Shown here in pieces: positions 13,287 to 25,100 of a stretch of DNA of 64,000 nt; the first letter of the stretch is position 1; the number at the start of each line of letters is the position of its first letter. Under the pieces are notes generated by a model. The model saw nothing but the letters and a program-made list of their open reading frames with translations, was not told where the DNA came from and searched no databases. The stretch comes from Adiantum capillus-veneris. Taxonomy: Eukaryota; Streptophyta; Polypodiopsida; Polypodiales; Pteridaceae. The DNA is taken from NCBI GenBank assembly GCA_014529385.2, contig CM043971.1, positions 92,844,840 through 92,908,839 of the forward strand, written 5' to 3'. The position numbers and the translations under genes are program-made.

Positions 13287-14720
13287 ACCTCATGAAATTA
13301 AAGATACTCTTCATAGTAGTGGCACTTTTATTGAACCTAAGTTTTTGGTTTGAAGAAGAAGAAGAAGTTTGTGAGAGCCAAACATATGGTCAACGATTGG
13401 AAATCGCTCCGCTACCACAATCACCAACTCTGTCAGCTACCACCGCATCCTAAATTTTCAAAGGCATTTTGACAATTCATGTCCTCCATGAATTATCTAG
13501 AATCTTTACCTTTAATGGAATGGTGATTACACCTGATACTTACCAAGCAATTCATTCATCTCTCTTTGTGCTCATGCAAGGATAACAAAAGACGGCCATA
13601 AGCAACAAAGAAAGGTGAGCTTAATCATTCCTAGACAATCAAATAACTTCCAACAAAACTATCATTCATCTAATTCTGCCTTCAATCATACTTTTCCTAC
13701 ATGTTACTGGTCTTCGGACCTTAGCAAGTTCCGGTGAGTCTATGCCCACACTTACTACCTGCCTGCCTCTTTTTGCTGCAGATGTCCCGACAGCTGCCAC
13801 GCCATTTCCATAGAAAGATATTCCACCTGTTGATTGGAATCCTAATCGTGGCCTTAAAAACAAGTTTCCAATGTGATCACAATACAAACAAAAGGCTAAT
13901 AATGACTTCAAATTCCAGGTCAACAAGCTTCAGGACTGTGTGTAACAATCTACAATATACAAGATTCTTAATATAAAGCATCCTTCCTTCTGCAGCCATA
14001 TCGTTGGTGAGAGTGGTTCTCTCGAGCTCCCATGGATCCACCGACATTGAAAGAGCGCAATTTTGCTCCACAAGGTCATCGGCCTCCACCTCTTATTTCC
14101 AGGAATACCACAAGTCACAGTCATCTCATTATGGACGAAGGCATAAGGCCTGTGAACCAATAAAGCTCATGCACCAGCTTGAAGGAAACTATTGGTACAT
14201 AAGAGCAAATGGAGTTGTATATACAGATTTACCACTACATAGGGGGCCCGACAAGAGCTTGGCAGTGTTGCAAACGTGCGCTACTGCTATACCAATATGC
14301 ACTTTTCTGGGGCTCAATCCAAGGCTGTCGTCAGCTTGTTTCTTTCACGCATACTTTATCATATCTTCGGTACTAACTTGTGCCAGAGGCTCTTTCCACC
14401 AGAATTTTTTTAGTATATGCTTGAGACCATACAATGTAATCCTCCCATGTCAAGGAAATTCTGAGAGATCTTGAAGCTTGTGCCAAAGTGTTGTCAAAGC
14501 ACTAGAAAGGAGGAGTGCAGCAGTATGACGCCAAGAACTGAAGCAAAAATTCAAGCTGGTAACTGACAATATCCAACAGAAATCTTCTCATACAAGTTTA
14601 CAACCCACTCTAGCTTGAATTTTAACACCACCAGTGCGTCCCAAGGGCCCAAAAACCCTAGGAATGACTCCTGGCTTGCCTCACTTGGACACTCAAAGAT
14701 CAAAGAACTCACCTATTCAC

Positions 14721-14995
14721 CTCAACATCTCCCACATTCCCAGCTGTGGATGCATTACCCCGAAGCAATGATGAAGATCGTCGAAAGAGGAGCACAGGGA
14801 GGTTGCGCACTATGCTATTGCAGATGTCACACAGATTATTACCCTTGACACTAAACCACTTCATAGCACAGTCCTTATGTGCTAACGCCAGCTCTCCCTT
14901 GCAGCTGCATTCCATTCTAAACATCTCATTCCCTTCCTCCAGTTCCAGCATGCAGATCCTACAAACAGCCTCATCCTCAGGAACTTCCTTCTCAT
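14721..14995 (-). CDS. RING-CH (RINGv, C4HC3) E3-ligase exon, isolated
   Basis: The exon encodes EKEVPEDEAVCRICMLELEE, then FRMECSCKGELALAHKDC, then AMKWFSVKGNNLCDICN. This is the C4HC3 RING variant of membrane-associated ubiquitin ligases: CxxC, CxC, HxxC, then CxxC after WFSxKGN. Residues on both sides (EEAVCRIC, KWFSxKGN, NLPV) match the plant family closely. An acceptor (tatgctgcag) sits just upstream and a donor (gttgag|gtgaat) ends the exon, at the intron positions I expect for this family. The zinc ligands are all present. I could not find the other exons, which should include the hydrophobic membrane segments. It is either one exon of a long gene or a captured or relic fragment. Confidence 0.7.
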
Positions 14996-15718
14996 CTGCA
15001 GCATAAAACATTGCATTCAAAATCTCAGCAGGCACTTCCAAAATTGCAGCTTACAATAATATTGAGATAATGTCTGCACCCAATACGACTGAGTATACCA
15101 TTCACCATCTCCCAGAAAAAATTCCACCTTACAAGCTGTGCATGTACAACCAGGCAGGAAAACTTGCCAAACAGGTTTTGATGTGCTTTTGGCTATTTGC
15201 GATAGACCATCCATAAAAAAAATTAATTAACTGAATTCATCAGGAGAAAAAAAGCTGGTTCTTTTGAGAAAAGGAAATGTGGAACGGGGAGAGTTGAGAC
15301 ACAGCGAAGAACCTACGACAAACCAGCACCAAATAAAGTCAATGCAGGAGTGCAAAGCAGTAAATGTGCTCTGGTCAAGCTCAAACGTTCACAGGCTAAA
15401 CGATGTGGGCACAACAATTGTGATATGCATATGCGGCTGGATGTGTCTTGTGGACATTTTGTACCTACTTCATTGCATACTCTTATCAACTCAAACCTAC
15501 AATTGAAGTGTGAAGGGTCACTTTGGGTCCTATGCAACTCAAAGGCTCAACACTTTAACAGGATAATTAAGGAAGACTTTGGCACCATATACGAGATAAT
15601 AAAGAATCAGAGTGGCAATCAGCCAGCCAGCACAAACAAAGAGAAGAGATTGCATCAATAGGAAAGAGCCCCTCAAGAGAGTTAGCCCTCAGCTAGCGAG
15701 CACAAATGAAGAAACTCA

Positions 15719-15863
15719 ACTCTCGTAGACGAAGGCATACCCCTTCTGTATGAGAATTGTTAAAATATCACTACCACATGCATCAAATTGCACTTCAAAG
15801 GCCTTGGACAAATCTGGCAGCACTAGAACTCTTTGCTGCTCCTTGCTGAAAAATCAAGGCCCG
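15719..15863 (-). pseudogene. Gypsy RNase H fragment
   Basis: The minus strand reads RVLVLPDLSKAFEVQFDACG and ends QKGYAFVYES. This matches the start of the gypsy RNase H domain (LPDxxKxFEVxxDA...G...YES). No other part of the element is seen next to it. It is a short relic. Confidence 0.65.
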
Positions 15864-16119
15864 TACAAGGCAATACCTGCATTCCATGGTACCTTCTTGA
15901 ACACAGTCCATTCCTTGTTTAAACGATCAATTATAAGCCTAGGCTGCCTAATCTCCAGAGAGAGCATTCAATTTTAATCCACCATTTAAAGTTCCTACAA
16001 AGAAGACCCTTTGTGCTACTGTAAGGCGCACTGAAAATGGCAGATACACGGGTGGCACAGGTGGTACCCTAGTGGACACCGTGGCCACTTCACCACCACC
16101 ACAGTTTGGAGATACATAG

Positions 16120-16850
16120 CTGGACTGTCAGGAATATTTTGCTCTTTATGATTGTATATATGTGTAGTTGGTTCTAGTCGTCGTATCAATCTACTTTCTA
16201 TGGTCTAATGTCTTGAGTCTCGTGTCTTGTGTCTAGCACCACACGTCTACACTCTCCCTGCACATTGGAGCCTCGACACTCCCATTGTACCTGTGAGTCC
16301 TGGGCTTGGAGCTCAGTGTGCTGCCAGCCAGAGTCCGTACTAGTTCCATGAGTTAGTCAAGTTCCATTGAGCTTTGAGTCTGTTTTTGTGTCTTTGAGTT
16401 GCTTGTTCCATTGCTTTGTTGTATTTTCTTTCTGTTGGAGTGAGGTTTCACGCATATTGCACTAAGGAGCACCCACAGTAGAGAGCACGACACACTTTTC
16501 CTGCTACAGGTGCTCTCATGTTTAGCATGCCCGGTGGGACCTCAATTGCAGTCTCACTCCACTGAGCATACATGGTCAATGAGCTAGCTGGTTCAGCCCT
16601 TCTTAGTCTAGTCTTCTGGTTTGGTCCAGCTAGTCCACCTTCACCCTCGTTCAACTTAGTCTAGTCCATTTTTCCTCGTCTAGCTTGCTCTAGTCTTCGC
16701 CTCATCCAGCTTGGTCTAGCTGGTCTATTCTATCTCGCCCCTGTCTAGCTGGAGTGGTCTAGCCAAGTCTAGCCTCATCTAGTCAAGTCGCGTCTAGACT
16801 ATCCAACGAGTTCAAGGGTCTTCGTGCCCAAAGCTTGGGTGGGTTGTTGC
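16120..16850. other. CTAG-rich pyrimidine region, target of Gypsy-B insertion
   Basis: The last 250 bp are dominated by ctagtc/ctagct words. No gene is recognised. The final five bases gttgc (16846-16850) are one half of the Gypsy-B target duplication. Confidence 0.6.
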
Positions 16851-16903
16851 TGTCGCAAACAGGTGATGTGGCTCGCCTTGCAGCAAAGCATACACACACG
16901 CAT
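16851..16903 (+). repeat. Gypsy-B 5' LTR, first part
   Basis: TGTCGCAAACAGGTGATGTG matches the start of the 3' LTR at 41638 (TGTCACAAACCGGTGACGTG). It continues at 32464 after the Gypsy-A insertion. Confidence 0.9.
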
Positions 16904-17287
16904 TGTTATGTCCCGCTCACAGGAGAGGGGATCTAGCCCAGATGCCCTCGGGATGGGCGTCCACTGTCCGGGGGGACGTAGTGTGAACACGGCCAGTGTG
17001 GCCGGCCATTATTATAAAAGGGAGGCCAAGGCCTCATTTACAGTGATCGACCCCACTGGCAAAGTGCCATTGGTTAGCCCGCGAGGCTAGGAGTGCGCGA
17101 GGTCACCTCGAGGAGGTGAGGCCGGGTGGTATGGGACGCCCGGTCTTACAGGTGCACGCCTACGTCCTCGGACACTGGCCCCAGCACGGGGGAGTTGCCG
17201 GATGGTGGCTATGGTCGGGTGGTTCATCCGACGTGTATCTGTAGGTGGTCCGTGTGGCTGGGAGATCCTGTCTCCTCGTACGTTTCA
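16904..17287 (+). repeat. Gypsy-A 5' LTR
   Basis: TG...CA ends. By eye about 19 of 384 positions differ from the 3' LTR at 32080-32463, roughly 5 percent. Confidence 0.95.
17013..17019 (+). promoter_or_regulatory. TATA box in Gypsy-A 5' LTR
   Basis: TATAAAA in the LTR, repeated at 32189-32195 in the 3' LTR. Confidence 0.6.
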
Positions 17288-17300
17288 TGGTATCAGAGCC
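17288..17300 (+). promoter_or_regulatory. Primer-binding site of Gypsy-A
   Basis: TGGTATCAGAGCC follows the LTR with no gap and complements the 3' end of plant initiator Met-tRNA. Confidence 0.9.
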
Positions 17301-17639
17301 GGCTTGGCTGCACGAGGGACTGTGTGCACACCTACGGATCAATTCGAGTCGGGGAACCTCGAGTTTGCGTAATTTTTAGTGATTAAATTGCTGAAATTAC
17401 TTACTTTTTTCTCGAAAGCATGTTTGCAAGTAAACAATAAAGTTCGATTGCTGATTTTTGATAAAATTCAGCAATTCAACAAGTGGGAGTGCTGAAAATC
17501 AGAGGATTCTTACCGAATTTACTGGTTTTCAATTGAAATTAACATATTTTATCATTAATTGCTTTGGATTAAAATTCAGCATATGATATACTTTTACATC
17601 TCTCTGTAAGTCCTCTCTGTAAGTCTCTCTGTGCGAAGC

Positions 17640-17690
<51 letters not shown>

Positions 17691-18226
17691 CTCTCTGGAC
17701 ATTCAGCGCTGCTGAATTTTTTTTTCTAAAGTGGAGAGAGAAGCCAGCGTGTGTTGCGCAGGAGGAGAGGGAGGGCAGCGTGTGTCGTTCGCGTGCCAAA
17801 CACAAGTGGGCACAAGCCTTTTTTTTCCACACGTCAATTCCTCTCTCTCTGCGTGCGATTTTTTGCAAGTTACGCAGGAAGCTCTACATTGAGTTTTTTC
17901 CTCTACTTAAGAGATTATGTAAATGTCCCTTTTATTTTAAAAAGGCCAGGACATTTTGAGTTTTTTAAGCCAGGGTCTGAAACCTGAGTTTATTAAAAAA
18001 CTCACTTACAGAGACTTCAAAGTTTACAGAGAACTCATTTTCTCAGTCTTTTGCTTCTCTCTCGCGCCTCCTCTCTCTCACCTGCTCGCGGTCCCACCAT
18101 CACCTGCTCGCGTTCAGACGCTCACGCCGACGTGTAGAGCTCTTCAAACTTCAACTTTTCACGACCGAAAAGTGCAGAAAAGGCTCGGTTTCGCGTGAAT
18201 TTTCCATTTTTATCACGCACTTCGCT
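17301..18226 (+). other. Gypsy-A leader
   Basis: About 0.9 kb without a convincing gene between primer site and gag. It includes a GA microsatellite at 17643-17688. Confidence 0.7.
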
Positions 18227-19300
18227 ATGGATTCCTCCAGCTCAGATGTGCAGCGTGACGACGCGCCAGGTAACATCCAAATTCCCTTTACGCATGCTCT
18301 CTACACATGGATTACAAGCACTTTCCAGAGTTTCGACCAACGTGTTACCGCTCTGGAAAACGCGAATGTTCAGACGAACCTTTGCTTGGCCTCTCTTGAA
18401 GGGGTCGTACAGGGGCTCAGTTCCCGACTTTCTACTCTGGAAAATATGGCTCAGTCGACGACTGCGCGTATTTCCGAGGGGGAAACCCATCTCCAGCAAT
18501 TGCGGATGCAGATTGCTACTTTTGGACGCTCACAGGGTGGTCAGACTGCCACAATTCCGTACAAAACTACAAATTTCTCAGGTGAAGAGAAGGAGTGTAC
18601 GGCATTGGCCGTAAATAACTAGCTGCACCAATGGACCACATACTTTGATCTCCATGGGGGGGGAGCATGATGAACGGAGGATTCAGACGATTCCTCTTTA
18701 TCTGCACAGTAAGGCACCTGGAGGCGTGACATGACAGAAAAGCCTACGACGTGGCCTGATTTTTGTGTGAAATTCAAGAGGGATTTCGCTAAAATGGACC
18801 CTTTGAAAGCTTATGCCAAACTACAGAGTCTTTCGATGAAAACTCTGTCGTTTGATAAATATACGACAGCTTTCAAAGAGGCACTCACCTTCTGTAAGGT
18901 GGATTCTACGCACACCGTGCACATGTACTTGCTGGGGTTACATGAAGATTACCGTTGGGCCTTAATCAAGGACAAAGCCCCGACTGATGTCAAGGATGCA
19001 GTGGCAAAGGCCAAGACGTTCCATTTGATAAATGGAGCGAATTATGAGAAGAAAAGAACTGCAGACCATCAATCCGGTGAGGGTGCTTCGAGGAAGCGAC
19101 CCTAATTCCAGCATAAGTCCAAATCACCACCGAGATCTTCTCAAGAAAAGAAGAAAGCCAGAAATGCTTCAGTTGCTGATGCAGTGAAGAAGGGGGCTTG
19201 CTTCGGATGTGGCCAGATGGGTCAGCAAATCAAGGATTGCCCTAAGAAGAAAAAGACGCAGAAACTGCAAGGCCGTCCTTCACTTCAAATCCATGAGATC
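18227..19300 (+). pseudogene. Gypsy-A gag
   Basis: Capsid protein of the element. The ATG at 18227 opens MDSSSSDVQRDDAPG, with a helical coiled-coil-like stretch (FQSFDQRVTALENANV). A stop (about 18620) and a frameshift in a G run (about 18657) interrupt it. The conserved gag core continues with TTWPDFCVKFKRDFAKM and AYAKLQSLSMKTLSF (18740-18850). A zinc knuckle follows at about 19198: CFGCGQMGQQIKDC, CX2CX4QX4C, where the usual His is Gln. The order is normal for chromoviruses, but the gene is non-functional as read. Confidence 0.75.
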
Positions 19301-20252
19301 TCAGGTAACTCTGATGTTGTTGAAGTTGAAATCCATCATTTAGCGCACAGTTCATGCACTAATTGTACTTTTAGCACCAAAGTGTTTGGTAAGCACGATC
19401 TTCTCCGTTTTCCCGGGAAGATCAATGGTCACAACGTGACCGTACTCCTTGATAATGGAAGCTTACACAATTTTGTGGATGCAAAATTGGTGCAGAAACT
19501 AAACCTACGGACGCACGACAGTGACCATGAGTATCGCGTGAAGATGGCTAGTGGCGTGGATACGGATATATAGAATCGGATGGTTCCAGACTTGTCGCTC
19601 GAGCTAGCTGACTACAAAGAGAACCTGGATTTCCACATCATGCGCCTGGACAGAACATATGTTATTTTAGGAATTCCATGGTTTTATGATAAACAAGACT
19701 CATTGTATATAGACTATGTACATCATTCTCTTGTTTTTATTAAGCAAAACATGCCTCATGTATCTGTGTCGCTTTGTAATCAAAAGTCTGTAAATAATGG
19801 TTTTGCAATACCAGTTGTTACTGCTTTGGAAATGTATAAAGAAATAAAGTCTTCTGATGTTGACTTTTATCAATGTGTACCATTTGCTTGGTTCAATTCA
19901 GTGCTTGGTACTTCTGTCCCCACTGAATTTCGTAAAAATGTTTCATGTTCTTTTGTTGAACTTGGGGAGTTCCGACGAATCCAACCTTATCCGAGAAATC
20001 ATGACTGATTTCAAGGATGTTTTTCCTGATGATCTACCTCCTGGCTTGCCGCCTTTGAGAGGAGTAGATCATGGCATTGAGTTGGTGGCTGGTAGTCAGC
20101 CCTTCTCAAAGCAACCCTATCGGTTTAGTAAAACCGAGGGGGACGAGATTTAGCGACAGCTGAAGGATTATCTGGACAGGGGTTTTGTTCGGCCTAGCAA
20201 GTCCCCGTGGGGAGCGCCAGTGCTACTTTCTCGAAAGAAGGATAACACTATG
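19301..20252 (+). pseudogene. Gypsy-A pol, protease and first part of reverse transcriptase
   Basis: The protease core reads VTVLLDNGSLHNFVD (about 19437), with DNGS where an active enzyme has D(S/T)G(S/A). Downstream are YVILGIPWFY and the linker DFKDVFPDDLPPGLPPLRG. RT begins with GFVRPSKSPWGAPVLLSRKKD (reading ends near 20252). The polymerase then stops in mid-domain, before the conserved MCVDYRALN block, and unrelated DNA begins with gggtataagcatg. A stop at 19571 and a frame change near 20000 also break it. Confidence 0.8.
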
Positions 20253-20430
20253 GGGTATAAGCATGTTAATTTGTCATGCTTTTTGTGCTAGTTATCATGT
20301 GGCAACAAGCATATCTTGTAAGCATAATGAGAGTGTAACTTTTCAAACATGTGGGAATCCATCAAATATTTCTAAATAGGGAGACCACCCTGAATCCACT
20401 TTCCTGACCATTTACGCAGTGTTACTCTGA
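20253..20430. other. Left border of the inserted island
   Basis: Sequence starting gggtataagcatgttaattt replaces the gypsy RT. It contains degenerate words of the palindromic repeat (agcatgttaat, tgctagttatcat, aagcatatcttgtaagcat) but no gene. No matching inverted terminal repeat is visible at the other side. Confidence 0.5.
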
Positions 20431-20677
20431 GGGGAGTGGGGCAGTCAAAATGCGTGGAGAGAAGCGGAGTGGGGCAGTCAACATGCATGGAGAGAAGCGG
20501 GAAAAAGGGCCAGAGGTAAGAGGGACGCAGGGGCCAGAGGTAAGAGAGAACCAAAAACAAAGTCGACCCCTAAACTTTCTGTTGCTTCTTCTCCGCCCCG
20601 AAAAAGGGTGAAGCTCTCTGATTCCCCAGCATCCCCAATGGCAAAGACCTTGCATACAAAGGGGAAGGATGACTCAG

Positions 20678-20680
<3 letters not shown>

Positions 20681-20743
<63 letters not shown>
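20681..20743. repeat. (CT)n microsatellite in proposed intron 1
   Basis: Pure CT run of about 63 bp directly after the proposed donor at 20677. Confidence 0.95.
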
Positions 20744-20747
<4 letters not shown>

Positions 20748-22377
20748 TGATTTGCGAGGATAGTTGTTGGTGCTGTCTTGGCTGGAGAGTTGTCCCTTGA
20801 TCTCAGCTTTAGCAGTAGGACATCTTGTGAATAGTCACTTGAAATACAATCGCTCAAGTCGAAGTCTGGCTCAAGAAGCACAAACCAGTGTTTGATTTGA
20901 ACCTTGAAATTGGAAGGAAGTGCTCAATACTGCACTTTCCTACTGCTAATCTTGTGACATTGGGGGTGTGCAGGCCGATGGAAAGCTCCAAAGTTTACAG
21001 TCCCAGTACAGAGCAAGTTTTGTATTACAGCAGAAGAGTTCAATGATGTTCATGGCCTCTCCCTGGCTAGTGCCAACCCCAAACTAGTGAGGTGGGATCA
21101 GATCAGTGATGTGGAGTGGTTCAGTGTTTTCAGAGAGTCAAAGAATCGTAGTCACTATCGAATGCAGTGTTTGCGTACTGATATGTTCGACCAGGTGATG
21201 CAGCTGCATTACAAGGTGTACCAGAAGCCCCCAACAAACATGGAGATCAACTCGCATTCGCCAAGGGGTTTGTAAAAGAATTCAGCCCGGCGGCAATTGC
21301 AAGTAGCTCAGCCATGCAATTCAATTGGGCTGAATTCGCTGTCCAGCATTTGCAGGACCTCCGAGAGAAAGGGTACTACGAGGCCCATGTCGAAAAGTGG
21401 AGGATGCGCAATGTATGTCTAAACATTGAGGAGGCGCAAGCTGAAATGAAGGAGGATACCAAGGAGACACCCATCTCTCGCCACAACACTCACCAACAGG
21501 CTGAAAGCCTGTCATTTTTTGGCGTTGAGAATTTGCAGCACATAAAGGCTGCCTCTGAAATTCTCAGCAAACAACTGCAAGATGCTAAAGAACATCTTCT
21601 AACTACAAAATCAGACTTTGAAGCTGCGAGGGTTGTCCAAGCAAGCAATGCTAGGGTCACCGCAATTGTGCTTGCTATGAGAGAAAAGCTTCACGACGCT
21701 GAAAATGAATTACAGAGGTTACTACAGAGCGACAGCGTGGATGCAAAGAGGGAAATAGAGTGTAAAGTAAAAATAGAGACATTTAAAGAGACATTGGAAG
21801 GTTTGGCATTTCCTGACAGTGAGGACACTCTTGCTGCTGACTCAACTTGTCAGCGTGTAAGTGCGTGACTTTTATGCTTCTACCGTATGATTGGAATATG
21901 TGCACAACAAACCTACGTACTTACCATGCTCCTCTTTTTTTTGCTGTGCAGATTAATGTGGAGGTTATGGAAGCAAAAGTGAATGCATATGAAGGTCAAC
22001 TGCAGCTCCTAATGCACATGAGAAAGATGCTACAAGGCTCCTCCATTCCCACTGCCCTGTGTAATATGGCTATGGGCACTTTTATAGAAAGTATAGAAGG
22101 GGTATGCGATGGGACGATGATCAACCCGTGCAGTGGCTGCAGTTTGCCACTTGAAGTAAAGGGAATCTCAGCCACGGTCAAGATGCCCTGTGGGCATAGC
22201 AACCACTTCCTCTGCTTTGCAGCTGCATGCTCCTTGTCGACAAAATGTAGAGCTGTGACCTGCCAGCAAAGGATACCACAAGAATGGTGTTGGAAACCCA
22301 CAGGGCAAAGACATCCAATCACACCAACATTTGGTAAGATTGTACAAGGTGTGCTAATTAGCATACCCAGTGTGTTA

Positions 22378-23010
22378 ATTAGAATATTTAGTGTGTTAAC
22401 TGGATATGCTAATTAGCATATCTTGTATGCTAATTAGCATACCCTGTGCTCAGTGAACAGATTAGAGTAAGTTTGGCATATTAGCATATCTAGTAAGTTA
22501 ACTACCATATCCAAATGCTAACTAGCAAACTGTATATGCTGATTAGCATACTGGGTATGCTGATTAGCGTACTGGGTATGCTGATTAGCATATTGGGTAT
22601 GCTAATTAGCATAGTGGGAATGCTCATTAGAATACTGGGTATGCTGATTCACGTACTGAGTATGTTGATTAGCATACTGGGAATACTAAATAGCATACTA
22701 GGTATGCTAATTAGCATACTGGATATGCTAATTAGCATACTGAAGACAGTCCTTGTATGCTAGCTACTAGCAGTCCCAGTATGCTAATTAGCATACCCAG
22801 TATGCTCATTAGTATACCCAGTATGCTCATTAGTATACCCAGTATGCTAATTAGCATATCTTGTATGCTAATTAGCATACTTGTGCTCAGTGTACAGACT
22901 AGAGTAAGTTTGTCATAATGGCAAATCTAGTAAGTAAGCTACCATCTCCAGATGCAAACTAGCATATTGGATATGCTAGTTAGCATACTCAGAAATTCGA
23001 ATTAGCATAC
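22378..23010. repeat. Palindromic TATGCTAATTAGCATA repeat array 1
   Basis: Dozens of variants of the 16-nt palindrome TATGCTAATTAGCATA, most separated by short words such as ctgggtatg, cccagtatg or cttgtatg. They fill the intron at 22334-23133. The spacing is close to regular in places. It is translated only by accident into Met-Leu-Ile-Ser repeats. Confidence 0.85.
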
Positions 23011-23924
23011 TGGGCTTGTCAGCATAATGGATTCCAATGTATGCCAGGCCGCACACATAGTCACAGCATATCAAACATTTTCTAGCATACATGACATGCT
23101 TATATGAGTCTTAATCCACGTTTTTTGTTGCAGGCCTGGGGCAGTCCCTCCGTGATGTGGGCAGTGTGCATGACACGAAGGGCAAGGGAAAGGCTGTAAT
23201 GGAGGACCTTTCGATCGAGGAGAGTGATGAGCTGGATACAGGTGAGAACCCTTCGACAGAGAAGGGTGTTGAGTTGGATGCAAGGAGTGAAGGGGTGGAT
23301 GAGGGCTCCCAGCAGATGCCAAATGAAAGCATGAAAACAACGGAGGAAGGCGGTGATGTGTACAGGAACTCAGAAGATGAAAAAGAAGATGATTTTTTGT
23401 CATGGCTCCTCGTGTGCCTCGTCTGCTAGCGATGCCTGCTGCAACTGACAAAGCAGAAGCTTCTCAGCAGACAGTGGCTAGTGGCTCAGGGGAAACTTTG
23501 AAGAATGACAACATAGAAGATGAGCAAGAAGTTGGTGACAACAGCCCTCTCGAGGGTTTTTTGCGTAAAGCTCAGCTGAAAAGAAAAGTTGGCCTTGAAG
23601 AGGTACCCGAAGACATTGCAAGCACAGCCTGTGGTTCGGACAAGGCTGAAAGCTCCAAAGGTGAAAAGAAAGCCACCCGCTCAAGAGCTTGCAAAAAATT
23701 GTGTTAAGACTTATTGCTCCCTACCCGGTTGTGCCCTTCACTGTATATGCTAGACCATTTTGAAACCCAAATGCGTATTGTAACTGACATGCATTTTGTT
23801 TTCCAATGAAAATGTATTTTTGTGCAATATAAATATGAGCAGCAATTCATTGTAATAGTTCATTGTAATTTTTGCGGTTTTTCTTTTTTTAACTTGTTCA
23901 TTTCGTATCGCGGTTTCCCTGCAG

Positions 23925-25003
23925 AGGAAGAGAAACAGGCATTAATCGTCATGCCTGATGCAACTGCGGCCATGCAATGGCAGAAATTACGGAGATGGCG
24001 AGTCCACAAAGCCAGACAGTTAAGGAGACAGAAAATGGAGATTGAAAAACGCCTTGAACGATATTCACAACTTGCCCGTAGTATTATTGAGCGCCTAAAT
24101 TATGTGCACCCAAGTGGGCCGGTTATTTTTGTTGAATGGTATCCTCTACCAGACCTAATATGGGTGCCTAAGCGTTTATGTGATGAAAAAAGGGCTCTGG
24201 TGTTGGGACCTGAACGGTCTTTTGGTGGCAGTGGTAGAGCCTCGCTTTGGTGAAAAGCCCCCGGCATATGCAGATGAAATGCTGAAATACGATGTACTTG
24301 ATAAGCAGGTGTTCTGTCGCAAGGACAGCCATTTTTTTTGGACTGGTGCCTGCAGTTCTTTAATGTGTTTATATGGAGCACAAGCCTCCATAGTAAAGTC
24401 ATGAGTATTTGCCGTACTGTTTTTAAAGAGCAGGTGCCAAAGATTACTGGGTTTTTTGCTCAAGCGCACTGTACAAAGCAATCCTGGCAGATCCAGAGAA
24501 AACCTGTGTTTATGAAAGACTTATCCTTGTTCTGGAAACACACTCCGGGGTACAACGCCCAAAACACATTTATAATCGATAATAGCTTCTACAAAGTGTT
24601 TCAGAACCCACCACAAACTTGGCTTGTTACTCCCAGTCTAGAGCACCAGAGTGCTGAGCAGAGGGAAAAGTTCCTTATAGAAACTTTGAAGTCCTGGCTT
24701 TTTCTTTGGCTGCAAACGGATGATCGGAAAGCATATGTTGCTGATAATGTGTTTGAGACAGGCTCAGATGAGTTTTCTGATGCAGTCGTCAAACGTTTGC
24801 TTGACATTCAAAAGAGGGATATAGAAGCTAAAAGACTGGAAGAAATTCGTCGCAAACAGCGGGAAGCTGACCTAGAAGCAGAAAGAGAGAAAGAAAAGCT
24901 GGAGAGGGAAAGAAGAGAAAGTGAGCAGCATAGTGCCAACCTAGAAGCAGAGGAGGAAGCAGAGAGAAAAGAAAAGACGCAGCTGGAAGAAGATAAACAG
25001 TGA
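23925..25003 (+). pseudogene. FCP1/NIF-like HAD phosphatase homologue, two homopolymer frameshifts
   Basis: A HAD-superfamily protein of the FCP1/SCP (NLI-interacting factor-like) type. An acceptor (ttccctgcag) precedes a basic helical N-terminus (KLRRWRVHKARQLRRQKMEI). Motif I is ALVL|DLNGLLVAV (about 24208), broken by an extra G in GGG at 24205-24207. FFNVFIWST (motif II) follows a shift in the T8 run at 24332-24339. Then come HCTKQSW, KPVFMKDLSLFW (motif III lysine), and NTFIIDNSFYKVFQNPP (motif IV). The C-terminus is a Glu/Arg-rich coiled coil ending at 25003. The second Asp of motif I is Asn (DLN), and motif IV reads DN where the family has DD. Plants do have DLNG-type relatives, but activity is doubtful. 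It may have an upstream first exon, or belong to the preceding gene. Confidence 0.65.
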
Positions 25004-25100
25004 GGACAGCCCGGTCACTACATGCGCCCTCCGAGGAGGCCTTAAGGGTTTTTGGGGCAGTGACTGTCATTGTAAAATTGAACCCTATGTAAATAATTTG

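Larger units (their letters stand above)
20431..23707 (+). pseudogene. Unrecognised coiled-coil and zinc-ligand protein, four proposed exons
   Basis: I do not recognise this protein. Exon 1 (open from 20431, first ATG 20638) is basic with an NLS-like PPRKRVKLSDSP and ends at a donor at 20677. Exon 2 (20974-21856) begins RWKAPKFTVPVQSKF and continues through a charged coiled coil (LSKQLQDAKEHLLTTKSDFE). Exon 3 (21952-22333) holds ligand-like residues CSGC...MPCGHSNHFLC...C...C, RING-like in look but not a clear match. The intron at 22334-23133 holds the palindromic array. Exon 4 (23134-23707) is acidic, then basic (KKATRSRACKKLC). Introns have GT/AG ends and join in phase. A one-base loss near 21240 and a shift near 23398 break the frame. 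It is probably a nuclear protein of a transposon-like unit. Confidence 0.5.

Noticed and set aside
13666-14160. Minus-strand frames that might be further exons of the RING-CH gene
   Set aside because: They show no hydrophobic membrane segments or family motifs, and splice sites do not join them convincingly to 14721.
22515-22763. Open frame of Met-Leu-Ile-Ser-Ile-Leu-Gly repeats (also 27275-27731 on minus)
   Set aside because: It is the palindromic DNA repeat read as protein; the array lies between good splice sites and is open only because the repeat length suits the frame.
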